Below, piece after piece: positions 12,001 through 23,652 of a stretch of 64,000 nt of DNA. The notes under the pieces were generated by a model. That model was not told the DNA's origin. It was given only the letters and a program-made list of their open reading frames with translations, and did no database searches. This stretch comes from Dipteris shenzhenensis (lineage: Eukaryota > Polypodiophyta > Polypodiopsida > Gleicheniales). Made by a program: the position numbers and the translations under genes. The stretch lies in assembly GCA_047967505.1 (NCBI GenBank), contig CM106541.1; one strand, given 5' to 3'. Each line of letters starts with the position of its first letter. Position 1 is the stretch's first letter.

Positions 12001-12990
12001 CTCATGCGGAAAAAGAGAAGGAGCTTATGCGGAAATAGAGAATGAGTTTCCGCATAAGCTCTTTCTCTTTTTCCGCATAAGCTCTTTCTCTTTCTCTTTT
12101 GCGTGAGCATATGCGGAAATAGAGAATGAGAGAAGCTTATGCTTCTCTCCTTCTCTATTTCCGCATATGCGGAAACATGAGCATAAGCTCATGCTCACCC
12201 ATGAGCATAAGCATAAGCTCATGCGGAAAAAGAGAAGGAGCTTATGCGGAAATAGTTCATGAGTTTCCGCATAAGCTCTTTCTCTTTTTCCGCATAAGCT
12301 CTTTCTCTTTCTCTTTTGCGTGAGCATATGCGGAAATAGAGAATGAGAGAAGCTTATGCTTCTCTCCTTCTCTATTTCCGCATATGCGAAAACATGAGCA
12401 TAAGCTCATGCTTACCCATGAGCATAAGCATAAGCTCATGCGGAAAAAGAGAAGGAGCTTATGCGGAAATAGAGAATGAGAGAAGCTTATGCTTCTCTCA
12501 TTCTCTATTTCCGCATAAGCTCCTTCTCTTTTTCCGCATGAGCATAAGCATGCGGAAACTCATTCTCTATTTTATGCATAAGCTCCTTCTCTATTTCCGA
12601 TGCCTATGCTTAAGCATAAGCTCATGCTTATGCTCATGCATGTGCATGAGCTTATGCTTAAGTTTCCGCATAAGCTCATGCTTATGCGTGAGCTTATGCG
12701 GAAATAGAGAATGAGAGAAGCATAAGCTCATTCTCTATTTCTGCATAAGCTCATTCTCTATTTCCCACTCTATTTCCCCCTTCTCTCATTTCCCCCTTCT
12801 CTCCTTCTCTATTTTCCCTCATCTCTTTCCCCTTCTCTATTTCCCCCTTCTCTCATTCTCTATTTCCTCATTCTCATTCTTTTCTTTCCTTTACATCTTC
12901 TTTCCCTCTTATCTTTCCCTCTTCTTTCCCTCTTTCCTTTCCCTCTTCTTTCCTTTCCCTCTTCTTTCTTCTTGCCTATGCCTATGCCTA
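9097..12990. repeat. Giant GCATAAGC/GCTTATGC minisatellite in TNPA intron
   Basis: CT-rich flanks (9097-9300 and 12765-12990) enclose about 3.4 kb built from 6-bp words GCATAA, GCATGA, GCTTAT and GCTCAT, mixed with blocks such as GGAAATAGAGAATGAGAG and their complements. Because each word and its complement occur side by side, the array can pair with itself over most of its length. From about 11690 to 12360 it forms a higher-order repeat with a 217-bp period (about four units). A shorter version lies at 24110-25019 in B2. Long apparent ORFs on both strands are artefacts of a stop-free hexamer. Confidence 0.95.
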
Positions 12991-13048
12991 TGAGAATGCT
13001 CATGTTTGTTTTTTGTTTTTTGTTTTCGTGTTTGTGTCTATGTTAGAC

Positions 13049-14624
13049 ATGGGATCAGGTCGCTCATCAGACGAGTACGGACAGCCTCGCAGGAGGAGAG
13101 CTCACGATCTATATGCTCCAGAGGACTTTGATTCCTCTCAGGCGACTACCCCGAGGACTACCCCTGGTCCGACTCCTCTCGGTCCTAGCACTGTGACTAC
13201 CCCTGGTCCGACCCCTCTTCCACGTAGCACTGCGACTACCCCTCAGGGGACTCCTTTGCTAGCCGCGCATGGCTTTGTTGGGACTCCCGACGAGTTTGTA
13301 GCGCAGATGAGCGATGAGGAGGCAGTGAGATTCTTCTCTCTGCTCTCTCAGAGGACCTCCGCAATTCCTTCCCCTACACCGACGGGTGGACGTACTACCC
13401 AGCCATCCCCTCGCGCCTCTTCAACCGCGGGATCATCACCTGCGCATGCCTCCCGCAAGGGAAGGAAGAGTAGGATGGGCGGCTCATGTTGTGCTGACTC
13501 AGGAGATGTAGACGAGTCAGCACACTCACGCTCCTTTAGGTCTCCACTTGGTCCGGAGACACAGTATCAGTCAGGTCCCTTTCCCTCTCTCACTCCCACA
13601 GCTACTCCTCGATCCGGAAGCGGTCGCGCAGCTTCCACTCCTTCAAACTCTGCTACCGTCAGTCCCCCTTACTCATCAGGGGATCTCTCCTATCAAATCA
13701 CATCTGCTGGAGAGATCATAGAAGACAAAAAGGGCAAAGCAGTGATGGCCGCCATGAGGCGGTTGATGAGTCATCACTTCAAGAGCGGCATAAATATCGA
13801 TTGGCGGTATCAAGATGCCCAAAAGAAGCAGGCGGTGATCGATGAGTTAAAACAAAGATATCCTAATCCGCCAAATGTGGAGTTTAATAACAATTATATG
13901 CTCGAGCGCATGGGTTTGGTCCTAAAGCATCGCAGATCAACCATGCGTACTTCCATTACAAAGGGGTTGGCTAAACCCAGCTGGGCAGACAAAGCTGATT
14001 GGAAGTACTTCAAGAAGCAACATAGGGACCATCCCGAAATGTTCGAGGGTCAGAGGAGGGCTGCGAAGAGATGGCTGGACGTCGTAGGTACTTCGCACTT
14101 TGGTGCAGGCGGACGGTATGCGTTCGAGGCAACCGTGGTAAGTTTACTTCTTTCCATTTAATGTATTGTTCTATTTGTTTTACTTACATATTACATGCAC
14201 TTTAGCTAACTCTAACTCTCGTAAATTGGATCCACAGCAAGCTGCGATGGGTCGTCTTCCTACGGATGCAGAGACGCGGCGCGTATTTCGGATAGGAACC
14301 AAGCCGTGGTTCATTGAGCAAGAGGCAATGGGAGCGACAGTCGATTGGGCTGAGGTGGCTGCTCGCACGGTATAAGTTTACTCCTACTTGTAATCTCACT
14401 TTTTAATTTAAGTTCCAATCTAATTTTCGATTTATATGGTTCACTCTTAGGGTCAAAGCTCAAGCGTCCCATCATCAGAGACGAGCGATCAACAGGGGCA
14501 AGGATCGGACGCAGGTGCTGAGGACGAGGGAGAAGACGCAGGTGTCGGGGACGAGGGAGAAGATGCAGGTGCCGAGGACCAGGGAACAGCCCAACAAGAC
14601 AATTCGGATTCGGATTCGGATTAG
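13049..14624 (+). CDS. TNPA-like protein (Transposase_24, Ptta/En/Spm family) of B1
   Basis: The accessory DNA-binding protein of a CACTA element, expected to bind subterminal repeats and assist TNP2 in the nucleus. Three coding exons fit in frame: 13049-14137, 14238-14369 and 14451-14624, with GTAAGT/CAG, GTATAAG/TTAG junctions in phase 0. The 464-aa product starts MGSGRSSDEYGQ directly after an intron acceptor. It has a Pro/Thr/Ser-rich low-complexity N-terminal third, then a conserved core at about 219-340 with RYPNPPN, then SHFGAGG at the end of exon 1, and an acidic Glu/Asp tail ending DSDSDSD. The core, exon structure and acidic tail match the family 2 genes at 46076-47463 and 25650-27121. 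No stops were seen, so it may still act in trans even though B1 lacks TNP2. Confidence 0.85.
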
Positions 14625-14811
14625 TAGTGGTAGTAGCATTTTGTATATCTGCTCGTTAGAGCAATTTTGTATCGCCCTTTCACAGGGTAATTTTGTTACA
14701 AACACAGTTGTATATGTATATGCATTTCTTCCTCATCGTTCACAAGAACAATTTTGTATCACCCTGCAAGCAAGGGAAATTTTGTTATAAAAAACTTTCT
14801 TTTGTAATTAC

Positions 14812-14890
14812 AAAAAAAAAAAAAGGATTAGTGGGGCTAAACTGGGCCAAAAGGAAGCCCTGTTTAGCCCCACTAACCCTTTTTTTTTAC
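14812..14890 (+). repeat. Hairpin downstream of TNPA, conserved
   Basis: An A-run followed by GGATTAGTGGGGCTAAAC, a 20-base loop region, then GTTTAGCCCCACTAACCC and a T-run. With the A/T tracts the arms reach about 27 bp. The same structure is kept in the B2 terminus at 27588-27663. It could shape the transcript 3' end or be part of the terminus recognised by transposase. Confidence 0.85.
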
Positions 14891-15173
14891 TTCTGTTAAT
14901 CGTCGCTATATAGCGACGTTTACCAGTGTCGCTATATAGCGACGATTAACAGAGTCGCTAGATAGCGACATTTGCATCGTCGCTATATAGCGACGTTTGC
15001 ATCGTCGCTATATAGCGACGATTAATAACGTCGCTATATAGCGACGGTTTATAGCGACGCTCCTTTTTCGACGATTTTAACGACGTTTATAGCGACCTTT
15101 GCGCCCGTGAAAAAAAAAATTAATGTAAAAAGCATCGGTATTTCCGTCGAAAAATGGCCTATGCCTTGTAGTG
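14891..15173. repeat. Family 1 TNPA-side subterminal palindromes and terminus
   Basis: Six GTCGCTATATAGCGAC-type palindromes (one with a TAGATAG variant) occur between about 14900 and 15050. They are followed by the terminus whose inverted repeat reads CACTACAAGGCATAGGCC from 15173 leftward. The bases after it (ATA) belong to the B2 TNP2 intron. Confidence 0.9.
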
Positions 15174-15302
15174 ATATGACCATAATGCACTGTACTTTTT
15201 GTATTGTAAAAGAGCATCATTAAAACAATGAAGATGCACCTATTTTATAGCATATATTGCCACAAACAATTACTTAATTACGTCAAGAGATAAGAAACTT
15301 AC

Positions 15303-18300
15303 ATGCACCATACATCCAGATGATAACTCTCGCTCGCACTCGTTTATTGTCTCTCCATCACGTTTGGCTTTACGTAGAGCCAGTTGTAGCCAATCAAGTG
15401 ACATGTGAGTAGGGACAAGAGCCAGATCTCGTGGATATGGTTGTGATCGCCTGTACATTACTCTGAATCTCGTCCTTGCATTAATTCTTTCTGCTTTGGC
15501 CACTTCATATCTCTCAATCCACTTCTGCATCTCAGGGCTATTGAGGATACAAAACTTATTGAATTTCTCCATTTGCTCTTCGCTCATCTGTCTTTCAACC
15601 CCTTTTCCTTGGGGAACCTCGCCAACGATGCGATCATCATTGTTGTGCCAAGCTTGCGGCATATCAGGATCCATGGATGCAAGAAACTCTGTGATATATA
15701 CTAATGACTCTTACACAAGCCATCCCTCTACCATGTTTGCTTTCGGTCTTGCTCTTTGTCTTACAAACCCCTTTAAAGTTTTCATAAACCGCTCGAGAAA
15801 AAACATCCATCGACTATGAACGGTACTACCTGCTATAGGCACCTCATCAACTATGTGCACAAGCAAGTGGACTTGAGTTGTCATAATGCTTGAGGGAAAG
15901 TGCTTCTCAAGCAAGCATACGGCTTCGATGGATTCCACCCTAGCCTTCTCGATGCTCGATATAGAGATCTCTTTTTGAGATATCCACCTATTTCACATGT
16001 CCATGCATATGTAAGATATTTGAGATATCCACCTATTTCACATGTCCATGAAGAAAATACATAATGCGATTTGATAGTAAGCATACCTCACAATACCACA
16101 GATCTTGAATATAGCATTTCTAACATCTTCTTGTAAGCACCCTTTTATTGTAATTGGGAGGATGAACTATCAAAGCAACAATGAAGTCATGTCAACAATA
16201 TAACATAATAATAATTATGCTAACGCATCACTATTATCGGTACACTAATTCTACTTAAAATAACTATAAGACCTTGTGCCAATCATGGGACTTGAGGCCA
16301 CTAAGCTTATTGTCCTTTGAAAATGCTCCTTTCAAGCAATGCATGTACCCTGTCGGTGTTTGAAAAGAGGCAATGTCTGCCTTGACCGCTGCCTCCTGCC
16401 TCGTAGAGAGGATCCACATTGCTTTCAGGAGGACAACTTTTCCCGAAGCATGCACTTGGGGCCACAAACGAGACATCCTATTCATAGCACGCAAGTCGTC
16501 TCGCACTCCTCTCAAGTCCTTGGAACCAACCAAGTGTGCTCAAATAGTAGCCCCCACATTCTTGAAGATATGCATGGGATCCAAGAGATGATTGATTTGT
16601 AACTGACCCCAATAAGGAAGCTCGTGAAAGATCGATAGCCTCTTCATACCAGGAGGAGGTTCCTCTCCATTCGCCCTCCAAGCTTGAATCCAATCACTTG
16701 CCTTCAAATATGATGGTGGTGGATCAAACTGACCTGCACGTGCGAGATGGTCGAGTGGAAGGTATCGAGCATGACCTTCATAAACATATTTCCTCATATG
16801 TTTGGAGTAGCGTGCAAGCGATTTCAGAGCCGGTCCACAAACAGGACAAGCATGGTACCCACTTGTAACAAGTCTTACACGCGTGCATGAATGTGTTAGT
16901 ACAAGACATGCGTGCAAAAGAGAGTAAAAAAAGCATAATCCCTCATTATACATGTAAAGACACAACCACGTACCTGCGCACTCTCCATATCCTGGGTAGT
17001 CATGCATGGTCTGCATCAAGATACCCGTGACCAAAATATCATTGGTATGTCTAGGAGCTCTGGAAATATCAAAGACCTGCACTCCTCTCCATAGTATCTA
17101 TAACTCCTCTATCAAAGGTGCCATGTACACGTCCTTGTTTTTTGCCTTGTACTTTTCTCGCACAAGTAGTGCAAGCATGAGGTGTCCCTTTTTTATTGTT
17201 AGCCATGGTGGGATATTGTAATTCACCACGACTATGGGCCATGTTGGCCAAGATGTCGAGCATAACCCGAAAGGATTCATGCCGTCCATGGCTAGCCCAA
17301 GATGTAAGTTGCATGGCTCCCTCGCAAAGTCCGGCCACTGATTATCTATGTGCTTCCAAGCTGCACAATCTGCAGGAATCCTCAATGTGTGATCAGTGGA
17401 CCGATGAGATGCATGCCATGTCATCAACTCCGCTATGGATTTGCATCGAAACATGTGTTGTATTCTTGCAATGATGGGAAAGTGTCTTAAGACCTTTACC
17501 GGTATCCACTCACCCTGCAAGTCATCTCTATATTGTTGTTCCCCACACTTTGGATAACTAGCCAAATCTCCATGCTCACGATGAAAGAGAATACAATCAT
17601 TATGGCAAGCATGGATGGTATCATAATCCATACCCACCGTTGTTAGCATCTTTTTCGCTTCATCTCTTGATGCGGGCATGGTATTTGGTGCAGGCAACAT
17701 CTTCTGGAGCAACCTATGACAAAGACACTATCCAAATGATGATTCTCAAAACAAATAATATCCAAATAATGAGTCAAATTAATGCAAGGGCTAACCTCAT
17801 TAATGCCGAGACACTTGTATCTGACCACCCATACTGTACTTGTAGATTCAAGATTGAGAGACAAGCACGTAGTTTAGACATCCTAGCACCCTCGTACAAT
17901 TGTGTTGATTGCAACTCTCGCATTTTGACCTCAGACTCTGACATCACGTGTACGTGGGATGTAGTGCCCCTAAAAATGGAATCCATCATGTCGACCATAC
18001 CCTCGTCATCATCCAGGAGACTATAGTCTTGTGAAAGTGAGAAGGTATATGTGTACCCTCGTCACCCTCCTCATCCTGTTTTAAGATTTCGTGTAAATAT
18101 AAGATCTTCTATTTCCTGGTATACAATAAGATTGCGAACTTAAATAGCTTTGACTTACCGATGATCCATCAACATGTGCAACACCAACGGGGGGTACTGG
18201 TTCCGGCTCCTCCCCATACATCCGCAGGTGGCGCATGATAATATGACGTTGATGTCGTACTTCTCGCTTGCAATGAGTGCAATGATAGTATAACCTCTCC

Positions 18301-18365
18301 GTAAGCCACTTCGTGCTCCCGGGCATTGGTGCATCATCGGACGAGCTTCCACTCGTCCCTTCCAT
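15303..18365 (-). pseudogene. TNP2 transposase of B2 (Transposase_21/DUF4218 type)
   Basis: The catalytic protein of a CACTA element. Exon 1 (18365-18159) encodes MEGTSGSSSDDAP and a C-H zinc-finger-like segment (YYHCTHCK...H...H). Later exons carry the tnp2 core: KVLRHFPIIARIQHMF (about 17500), the acidic catalytic block GLAMDGMNPFG, GYHACPVCGP, and LLDPMHIFKN. They are followed by the DUF4218 segment with VHIVDEVP and RFMKTLKGFVRQRARP. It ends at a donor at 15303; the DUF4216 exon and acidic tail are absent, cut off by the B1 junction. An in-frame TGA replaces the Trp expected after the KNVGATI segment (about 16540). Gene order and splice sites agree with the family 2 copy at 19743-23652. 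It is non-functional as it stands. Confidence 0.88.
15963..16030. repeat. Short tandem duplication in TNP2 intron
   Basis: The segment TGAGATATCCACCTATTTCACATGTCCATG occurs twice with a 39-bp offset, within the intron between the DUF4218 exon and the preceding exon. Confidence 0.75.
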
Positions 18366-19040
18366 CTACACTTATAAAATCATAACATAAGCATGAAGAG
18401 GAGATATTAACAATTATAAAATAGCATGTTTGAGCTTCTCTTGAGGCTACATAAAAAAAGTGACAGTAAGAGTCGCTATATAGCGACGCTTTCCTCTGTT
18501 CCGTCACTATATAGCGACGTTTTTAATTAAAAACGTCGCTATATAGCGACAAATAAGCGTCGCTATATAGCGACGCTGTGGGTTAAAACCCGAAACGCTA
18601 AACGTGTGGCGTTTTCTTCATACTATTCCCTAATCTCTCAAGTAAGCAACCCAAAATCTCCTCCCACCTATTTTCGACGACCTCCCGCCTATTCCAAGCA
18701 ACCTCTCACTCTATTTTCCACTCCTCACCCTTCTCCTATCTCTTGTACTCCCTCTCTATCCTTTTCCCTCTTTGGTTTCTTGAAAGGAAGTTCTTCAAGA
18801 GGTGAGTTTGTTTCAACAATGTAGGTTGTTTGTTTGTTAGCTTTAGTTTTGTGAGTGTTTTTTCTTGTATTGCTAAACCTATAAACTAGTTTTCATGCTT
18901 GTTTTGAAAGGATTGAAACAAAAAACGAGATTTCAAGAAAGAAAGAAAACTCACCTCTTTTTTATGTATTTCTCTTCCTTCTCTTTCTCCTTGTCTCCTC
19001 AATCTCCTCCTTTCCTTGTCTCCTCAATCTCCTCCCTTCA
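18366..19040. promoter_or_regulatory. Central divergent promoter region of B2
   Basis: Homologous to 8094-8846 of B1. It carries four GTCGCTATATAGCGAC-type palindromes between about 18470 and 18575, then a CT-rich leader with the same GGTGAGTTT donor (18801). Similarity to B1 stops at CCTTCA (19040), where family 2 sequence begins abruptly. Confidence 0.65.
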
Positions 19041-19742
19041 AGAGTAGATGCGTGTTTAGATGCGCCCTCAGACGCCTGTATACACGCGCTCCGACAGGCG
19101 AGAATACTAAAAAGTCGAAAAGGACGTTTCGCCCGACAAAAGAACGTGTCGCTCATACCTAGATGCTGCGTTTCGTGGATGCGAGAAAGTACAAAACTGG
19201 AAACAGCAAGCAAGAACAACTTCAAAAGGACTTACTTGGAAAAAGGTATGGAAGGATCTTTCTTTTCCAAACTTGTTTCTTCTCCTTGTTCGTACTCTTC
19301 CTCTTCTTTAGGCTTGGAAGCAAGTGTAGGTACGGTCCCTTTGTCTTGAGTGAAAGCTTGGAACTGTGTATGGGAGGCTCTCTCTTAAGCTTCGAATCTA
19401 TAGAACTACTAATAAAGAAGGAAGAAAGCTGCTCGTGAAGTTTAAGTAGTCAAAAGAAAAGCAAAGCGAGCGGCGCACCGAAAAGCAGGTTTAAAAGTCG
19501 CGTCTATAGTCGTGTCTATTAGCGCGTCTATAGTCGCGTCTGAATACACAGAGTAGATGCGTCTATAGTCGCGTCTATTAGCGCATCTATAGGCACGTTT
19601 AAATACACAGAGTAGACGTGCGTTTAGACGCGCAATTAGATGCGACATTAGACGCGACGATAGACGCGGCGATAGACGCAACACAGAGTTTTTAAGTTAA
19701 GCATTTGAAGAAGAGCAAATTTGGTGGGTTGTTTGTTTGTAG
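19041..19742. promoter_or_regulatory. Family 2 central promoter, TNP2 half
   Basis: It contains clusters of GCGTCTATAG/CTATAGACGC words (19041-19100 and 19495-19690) flanking a leader sequence. It aligns with 27508-27556 of D and, for the leader, with a minus-strand fragment at 57965-58395. The upstream portion of this promoter survives in R and D. It probably drives TNP2 (inference). Confidence 0.6.
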
Positions 19743-22700
19743 GATGTCTCCATCTTCAACAAGCAGCTCCAGTGAGGATGAATCCCTCCGTATCCACCAT
19801 CGCGAAATGTGGTTGGAGCAAAAAATCAAATGTCTGTGTGATCGATGTCGAGGAAACATGTATCGTGCACGCAGGATTACGCTCAATCATATCTCAAAGT
19901 ATGGAGAATGGGATGTGACCGTAAACAGGGTAAGGGTTTGTAAATTAAGGTTGATTGAGATACCTATGGGTGTTCATATGTTTGAGTTATAATGATCCCG
20001 TTTTAATTTGATACAGGATGCAGTGTCACACCCGCACATGTTACCCTATGCCCGTCGTGAGGAGGCGAAGCATCGGCGATATGAGGTGGGATCTTCAGGA
20101 GGGACCATTACGGATGCATGGAGTGATGGTGATAGTAGCCCTCCACCATTCCTCATGAAGCCGTGGAGGAGGAGGTGTTTGATGATATGGTGCGGGATTT
20201 ATATGTCCATCAAGGGAGGGATAATAGCATGGAGCAGGATGATCTTTTTACCACAGCATCGACTCCACTGTTTGAGGGGTGCACATTCTCTGTTCTACGT
20301 GCCTCCCTTGAGTTACTAAACTTGCAAACCATCTATGGATGGAGCAATGCAAGTTTGAATGCATTACTCAAGTAAGCTTTAAAGTCGATTTTGCAAACAT
20401 GGTGAATTATGCTAGTGGGTCAATTACTCGAATGCTTTTCCTCATTTATGGTCTTCACGGGCAGGCTATTGTGTAAAATGCTTCCAAGGGAGAATAAATT
20501 ACCGACCTCAAGAGATATGGCAAGGCAACATGTGACCTCTCTTGGAGGATTAGATTACAAGCGCATCCATGCATGTGTCAACGATTGCGTTTTGTTTCGT
20601 GGACTACATAAGGATGCAAGAGAGTGTCCTACTTGTGGAGAGGCAAGATGTAGAGCAGATCTCAAAACCTTGGACGTGCCTCGTAAGGTATTGCGACATT
20701 TTCCCATAATCCCTCGCATCCAACATATGTTCAAGTGCAAATCTATTGCAGAGCTCATGTCATGGCATTCCTCCCATCGATCAACCGATGGCAAGTGGAG
20801 AACTCCCGCGGACTCTCCTGCATGGAATCATATTGAAGACACATGGCCAAGCTTCAAGGAAGAACCTAGGAGCTTGAGACTTGGATTGGGTATGGACGGT
20901 GTGAACCCATTTGGTCTCAAAAGCACGTCTTACAGTGTATGGCCAGTGGTATTGGTGAATTACAATCTTCCACCCTCTATGGCTATAAAGAAAGGACATG
21001 TCATGCTGTCCCTTCTAATTCCAGGGAGACATAAAGTCAAAAACTTTGATGTTTATTTGGAGCCTTTGATTGATGAGCTAGAGATACTTTGGAGAGGTAT
21101 CGAGGTGCATGATGTGATCAGGCCTCCCTCGTCACCCTAAACCCAGGAGAGGTACCGAGGTGCATGACGTGGCACCCTAAACCCACCTTCCACTCTTAAT
21201 TGCATCTATTGCTTCAGGTCTCACTACATTGGGTTACCATGCATGTCCTGTTTGTGGTCCTTTGCTAGTTGCCTCACGGGCAGATGCATTGAATAAGGTC
21301 ATCTATGAGAATCACCATCGATTTCTCCCACCTGATCATCCTAGATATGTTGCCCCTTGGAATGAAGTCCTCCCACAATCACTCACCGCGGGAGATTGGA
21401 TGAGAATTTGGGATGGTTCCACAACTCCTCCACCACTTGGCATGAGCCGGTAAGGATTTGTAACTATTGGCTGGAAGTAAAGATTGGCTATATTGGTTGA
21501 AAGTGAAGATTGCACGCTAACACTTTATTTTGTTTAGATACTCCATCTTTTATCGTTTACCATATTGGTCCCACCTCAAGGTCAATCACCTGCTCGATCC
21601 CATGCATATCTTCAAGAATGTGGCATCTACAATTTGGGAGCATTTGAATGGGACACGAGATTCGACAGGCATAAGGGAGGATCTACGTACCACAGGGAGG
21701 ATGCGTGAAGCTTGGCCTCAAGAGAGACCAAATGGGCGTGTTTTTTTACCTCGTGCACCGTGGATGTTATCAAAGCTAGAGATGGCGACGGTGAAGCGCA
21801 CTATTACTACAATTCGTACTCCCACTGGATGCATGAGGTGTTTGAAGGGAGCCTTTACAAAGAGCAAGAAAAGAGGTATAGAGCAATTATATGGCTTGAA
21901 ATCTCATGATTGGCACAAGATGCTCCAAGTAAGTATTTTATATGCATAATATCTTTTTCCTTTCAAATTTGTGAGTGAATAGCTATAAGCAACTAATCAA
22001 CCACCTCCTCGCGGGTTCAGTTCATACTACCTACTAGCATTTCACGTAGTGCATCAAAGGACGTGAAAGATTGTATTTACAAGATGGGCGAGCTTGTGAG
22101 GTATGTGAGCTCAAAGGAAATAGATCCCACCATGCTTGAGAATGCTCGAGTTATGTCAGTGGAGGCGGTTTGTTTAGTGGAGGAGACATTTCCACGTTCT
22201 ATTCTCACAAGCCAACTACAATATCTCATAGTACATTTGGTGGATGAGATTGCTATATGCGGTACTATACATGCACGATGGTTGTTCTTCCTGGAGTGCT
22301 TCATGAAGACATTGAAGGGCTTCGTGAGACAAAATGCAAGACCCGAAGGTAGCATGGTCGAGGGTTGGTTGGTACAAGAGTCACTTGTATATATTTCTGA
22401 GTTTCTTGTTGATGTGGATAGCTCTCTCCCACGACTATGGAGAGATGATGAAGACCTAAGGATGACCTCTATTGTGCCTCAAGGAAAAGGACGCAACAAA
22501 GTAATAGACACGAAGTTGCGTAATAGTATCAACCTCTTTTGCGTGCTTAATAGTGATGTGATGAAAAGATGGGTGACAAGATACGAGGATGCAAAGGCAA
22601 GAAGACAAGAAGAAAGGGCCCTCTTTCGTACACACCACGGATCTCGTGTGCCATACCCTCAGCGTCTAAGAGCACTTCCAAAGGATATTCATGTGGATTG

Positions 22701-23652
22701 GCTACTTGATGAAATGGAGAAAGCAGAGAAAGACGAGGGGATGCATATCATAATGGAAGAATGGGAGTATGCTAGGGGATGCATGAGCAAGGTCGGTATA
22801 TAGAATGTTATGCATAAGTTAGGAGGTTTTTATAATTTAGATTGCTTATTTAATTGATTTTTTCTTAGTGTAGTGCACTATGTTCAATGCTATATGGTGT
22901 GAGGGCAAGCATTTTCGAACACAACGGATTGATGATAAGAGAAACACACAAGATTGCGGCGTCATTGCTAGCTTTGAAGCCAATGGAGCCATGGATGATT
23001 ATTGTGGCATAATCCAAGATATCATTATGCTTGACTTTCGACGCTTCTTTGTGTATGTTTTGGATGTAAAGTGGTTTAAGGACGTGGTGGAAAGAGGCCC
23101 TAATACAACAATCAAACGCCATGCAAGTGGCTTTGTAACTATTGACTCTACAAAGTTTTGGCAAAGTAGGAAGGACACACTAGTACTACCGCAACAATGT
23201 GAACAGATACTGTGCACACACATAAAAATACTCGCTTTTAAATATTTGATGCAAGAAAAGTAACATGATTGTATTTGTGTTTAAATTAGGTTTTCTATCA
23301 ACCAATGGTGGATAATAATAGGTGGTGGCATGTCATACCTATTATGCCACGTTCCAAAGTGATGTATAGTACATTTACTAATATGGAGCGTATGGAGGAT
23401 GATCATGGCCATGGACATGATGATGACCGTGATACAAGAGAGGAGGATGATCATGAGATAGGAGATATAGATATTGAGGCTGGCATTACCCGTGAGGACG
23501 AGCCTACCATTGGAGATCTTGATTTCGATGAGCACATGAGTGGCACAAGTAGTAGTGGGTTGAATGTATTTGTAGATCTAAACACTTGTTTGGATTTTGA
23601 AGTAGATAGTTTGGCAAGGGTTGATCTCATTGAGGATGAGATTGAACCGTAG
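19743..23652 (+). pseudogene. TNP2 transposase of C2 (tnp2, DUF4218, DUF4216)
   Basis: Exon 1 starts MSPSSTSSSSEDESL with a CLCDRC...H zinc-finger-like segment and ends at AGG|GTAAGG. Next comes an exon from 20017 and the tnp2 core from 20466: KVLRHFPIIPRIQHMF and GLGMDGVNPFG. These are followed by GYHACPVCGP (21229), LLDPMHIFKN (about 21590), the DUF4218 segment (IVHLVDEIA, MKTLKGFVRQNARP; about 22230-22360), DUF4216 (22880-23263) and an acidic tail ending at a TAG at 23650-23652. Two faults stand out. A one-base shift near 20145 separates the frame before and after HEAVEEEV. The segment between EVHDV and the zinc ribbon that B2 still has is lost, replaced by a repeated GAGAGGTA-CGAGGTGCATGA stretch. 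All other domains are in the family order. Confidence 0.9.

Larger units (their letters stand above)
7799..15173 (+). mobile_element. Family 1 CACTA element B1 (TNP2 deleted, TNPA intact)
   Basis: In order: a remnant of the first TNP2 exon (minus strand), a central palindrome-bearing promoter, non-coding leader exons, a giant minisatellite intron, an intact TNPA-like gene, a 3' hairpin, subterminal palindromes, and a terminus at 15173 (minus-strand reading CACTACAAGGCATAGGCC). The left edge is a truncation in TNP2 intron 1, where similarity to B2 (18090-18365) fades at about 7799. The right end abuts an intron of the B2 TNP2 gene, so B1 may have inserted into B2 and then lost its left half, or both were rearranged together. 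Confidence 0.85.

Noticed and set aside
9613-12714. Many long overlapping open frames rich in Leu-Met, His-Lys and Ser-Ile on both strands
   Set aside because: They arise because the GCATAA/GCTTAT hexamers lack stop codons in some frames. They have no start context, splicing or domain and occur on both strands at once.
16339-17474. Plus-strand frames across the B2 TNP2
   Set aside because: Shadows of the minus-strand TNP2 exons, without domains.
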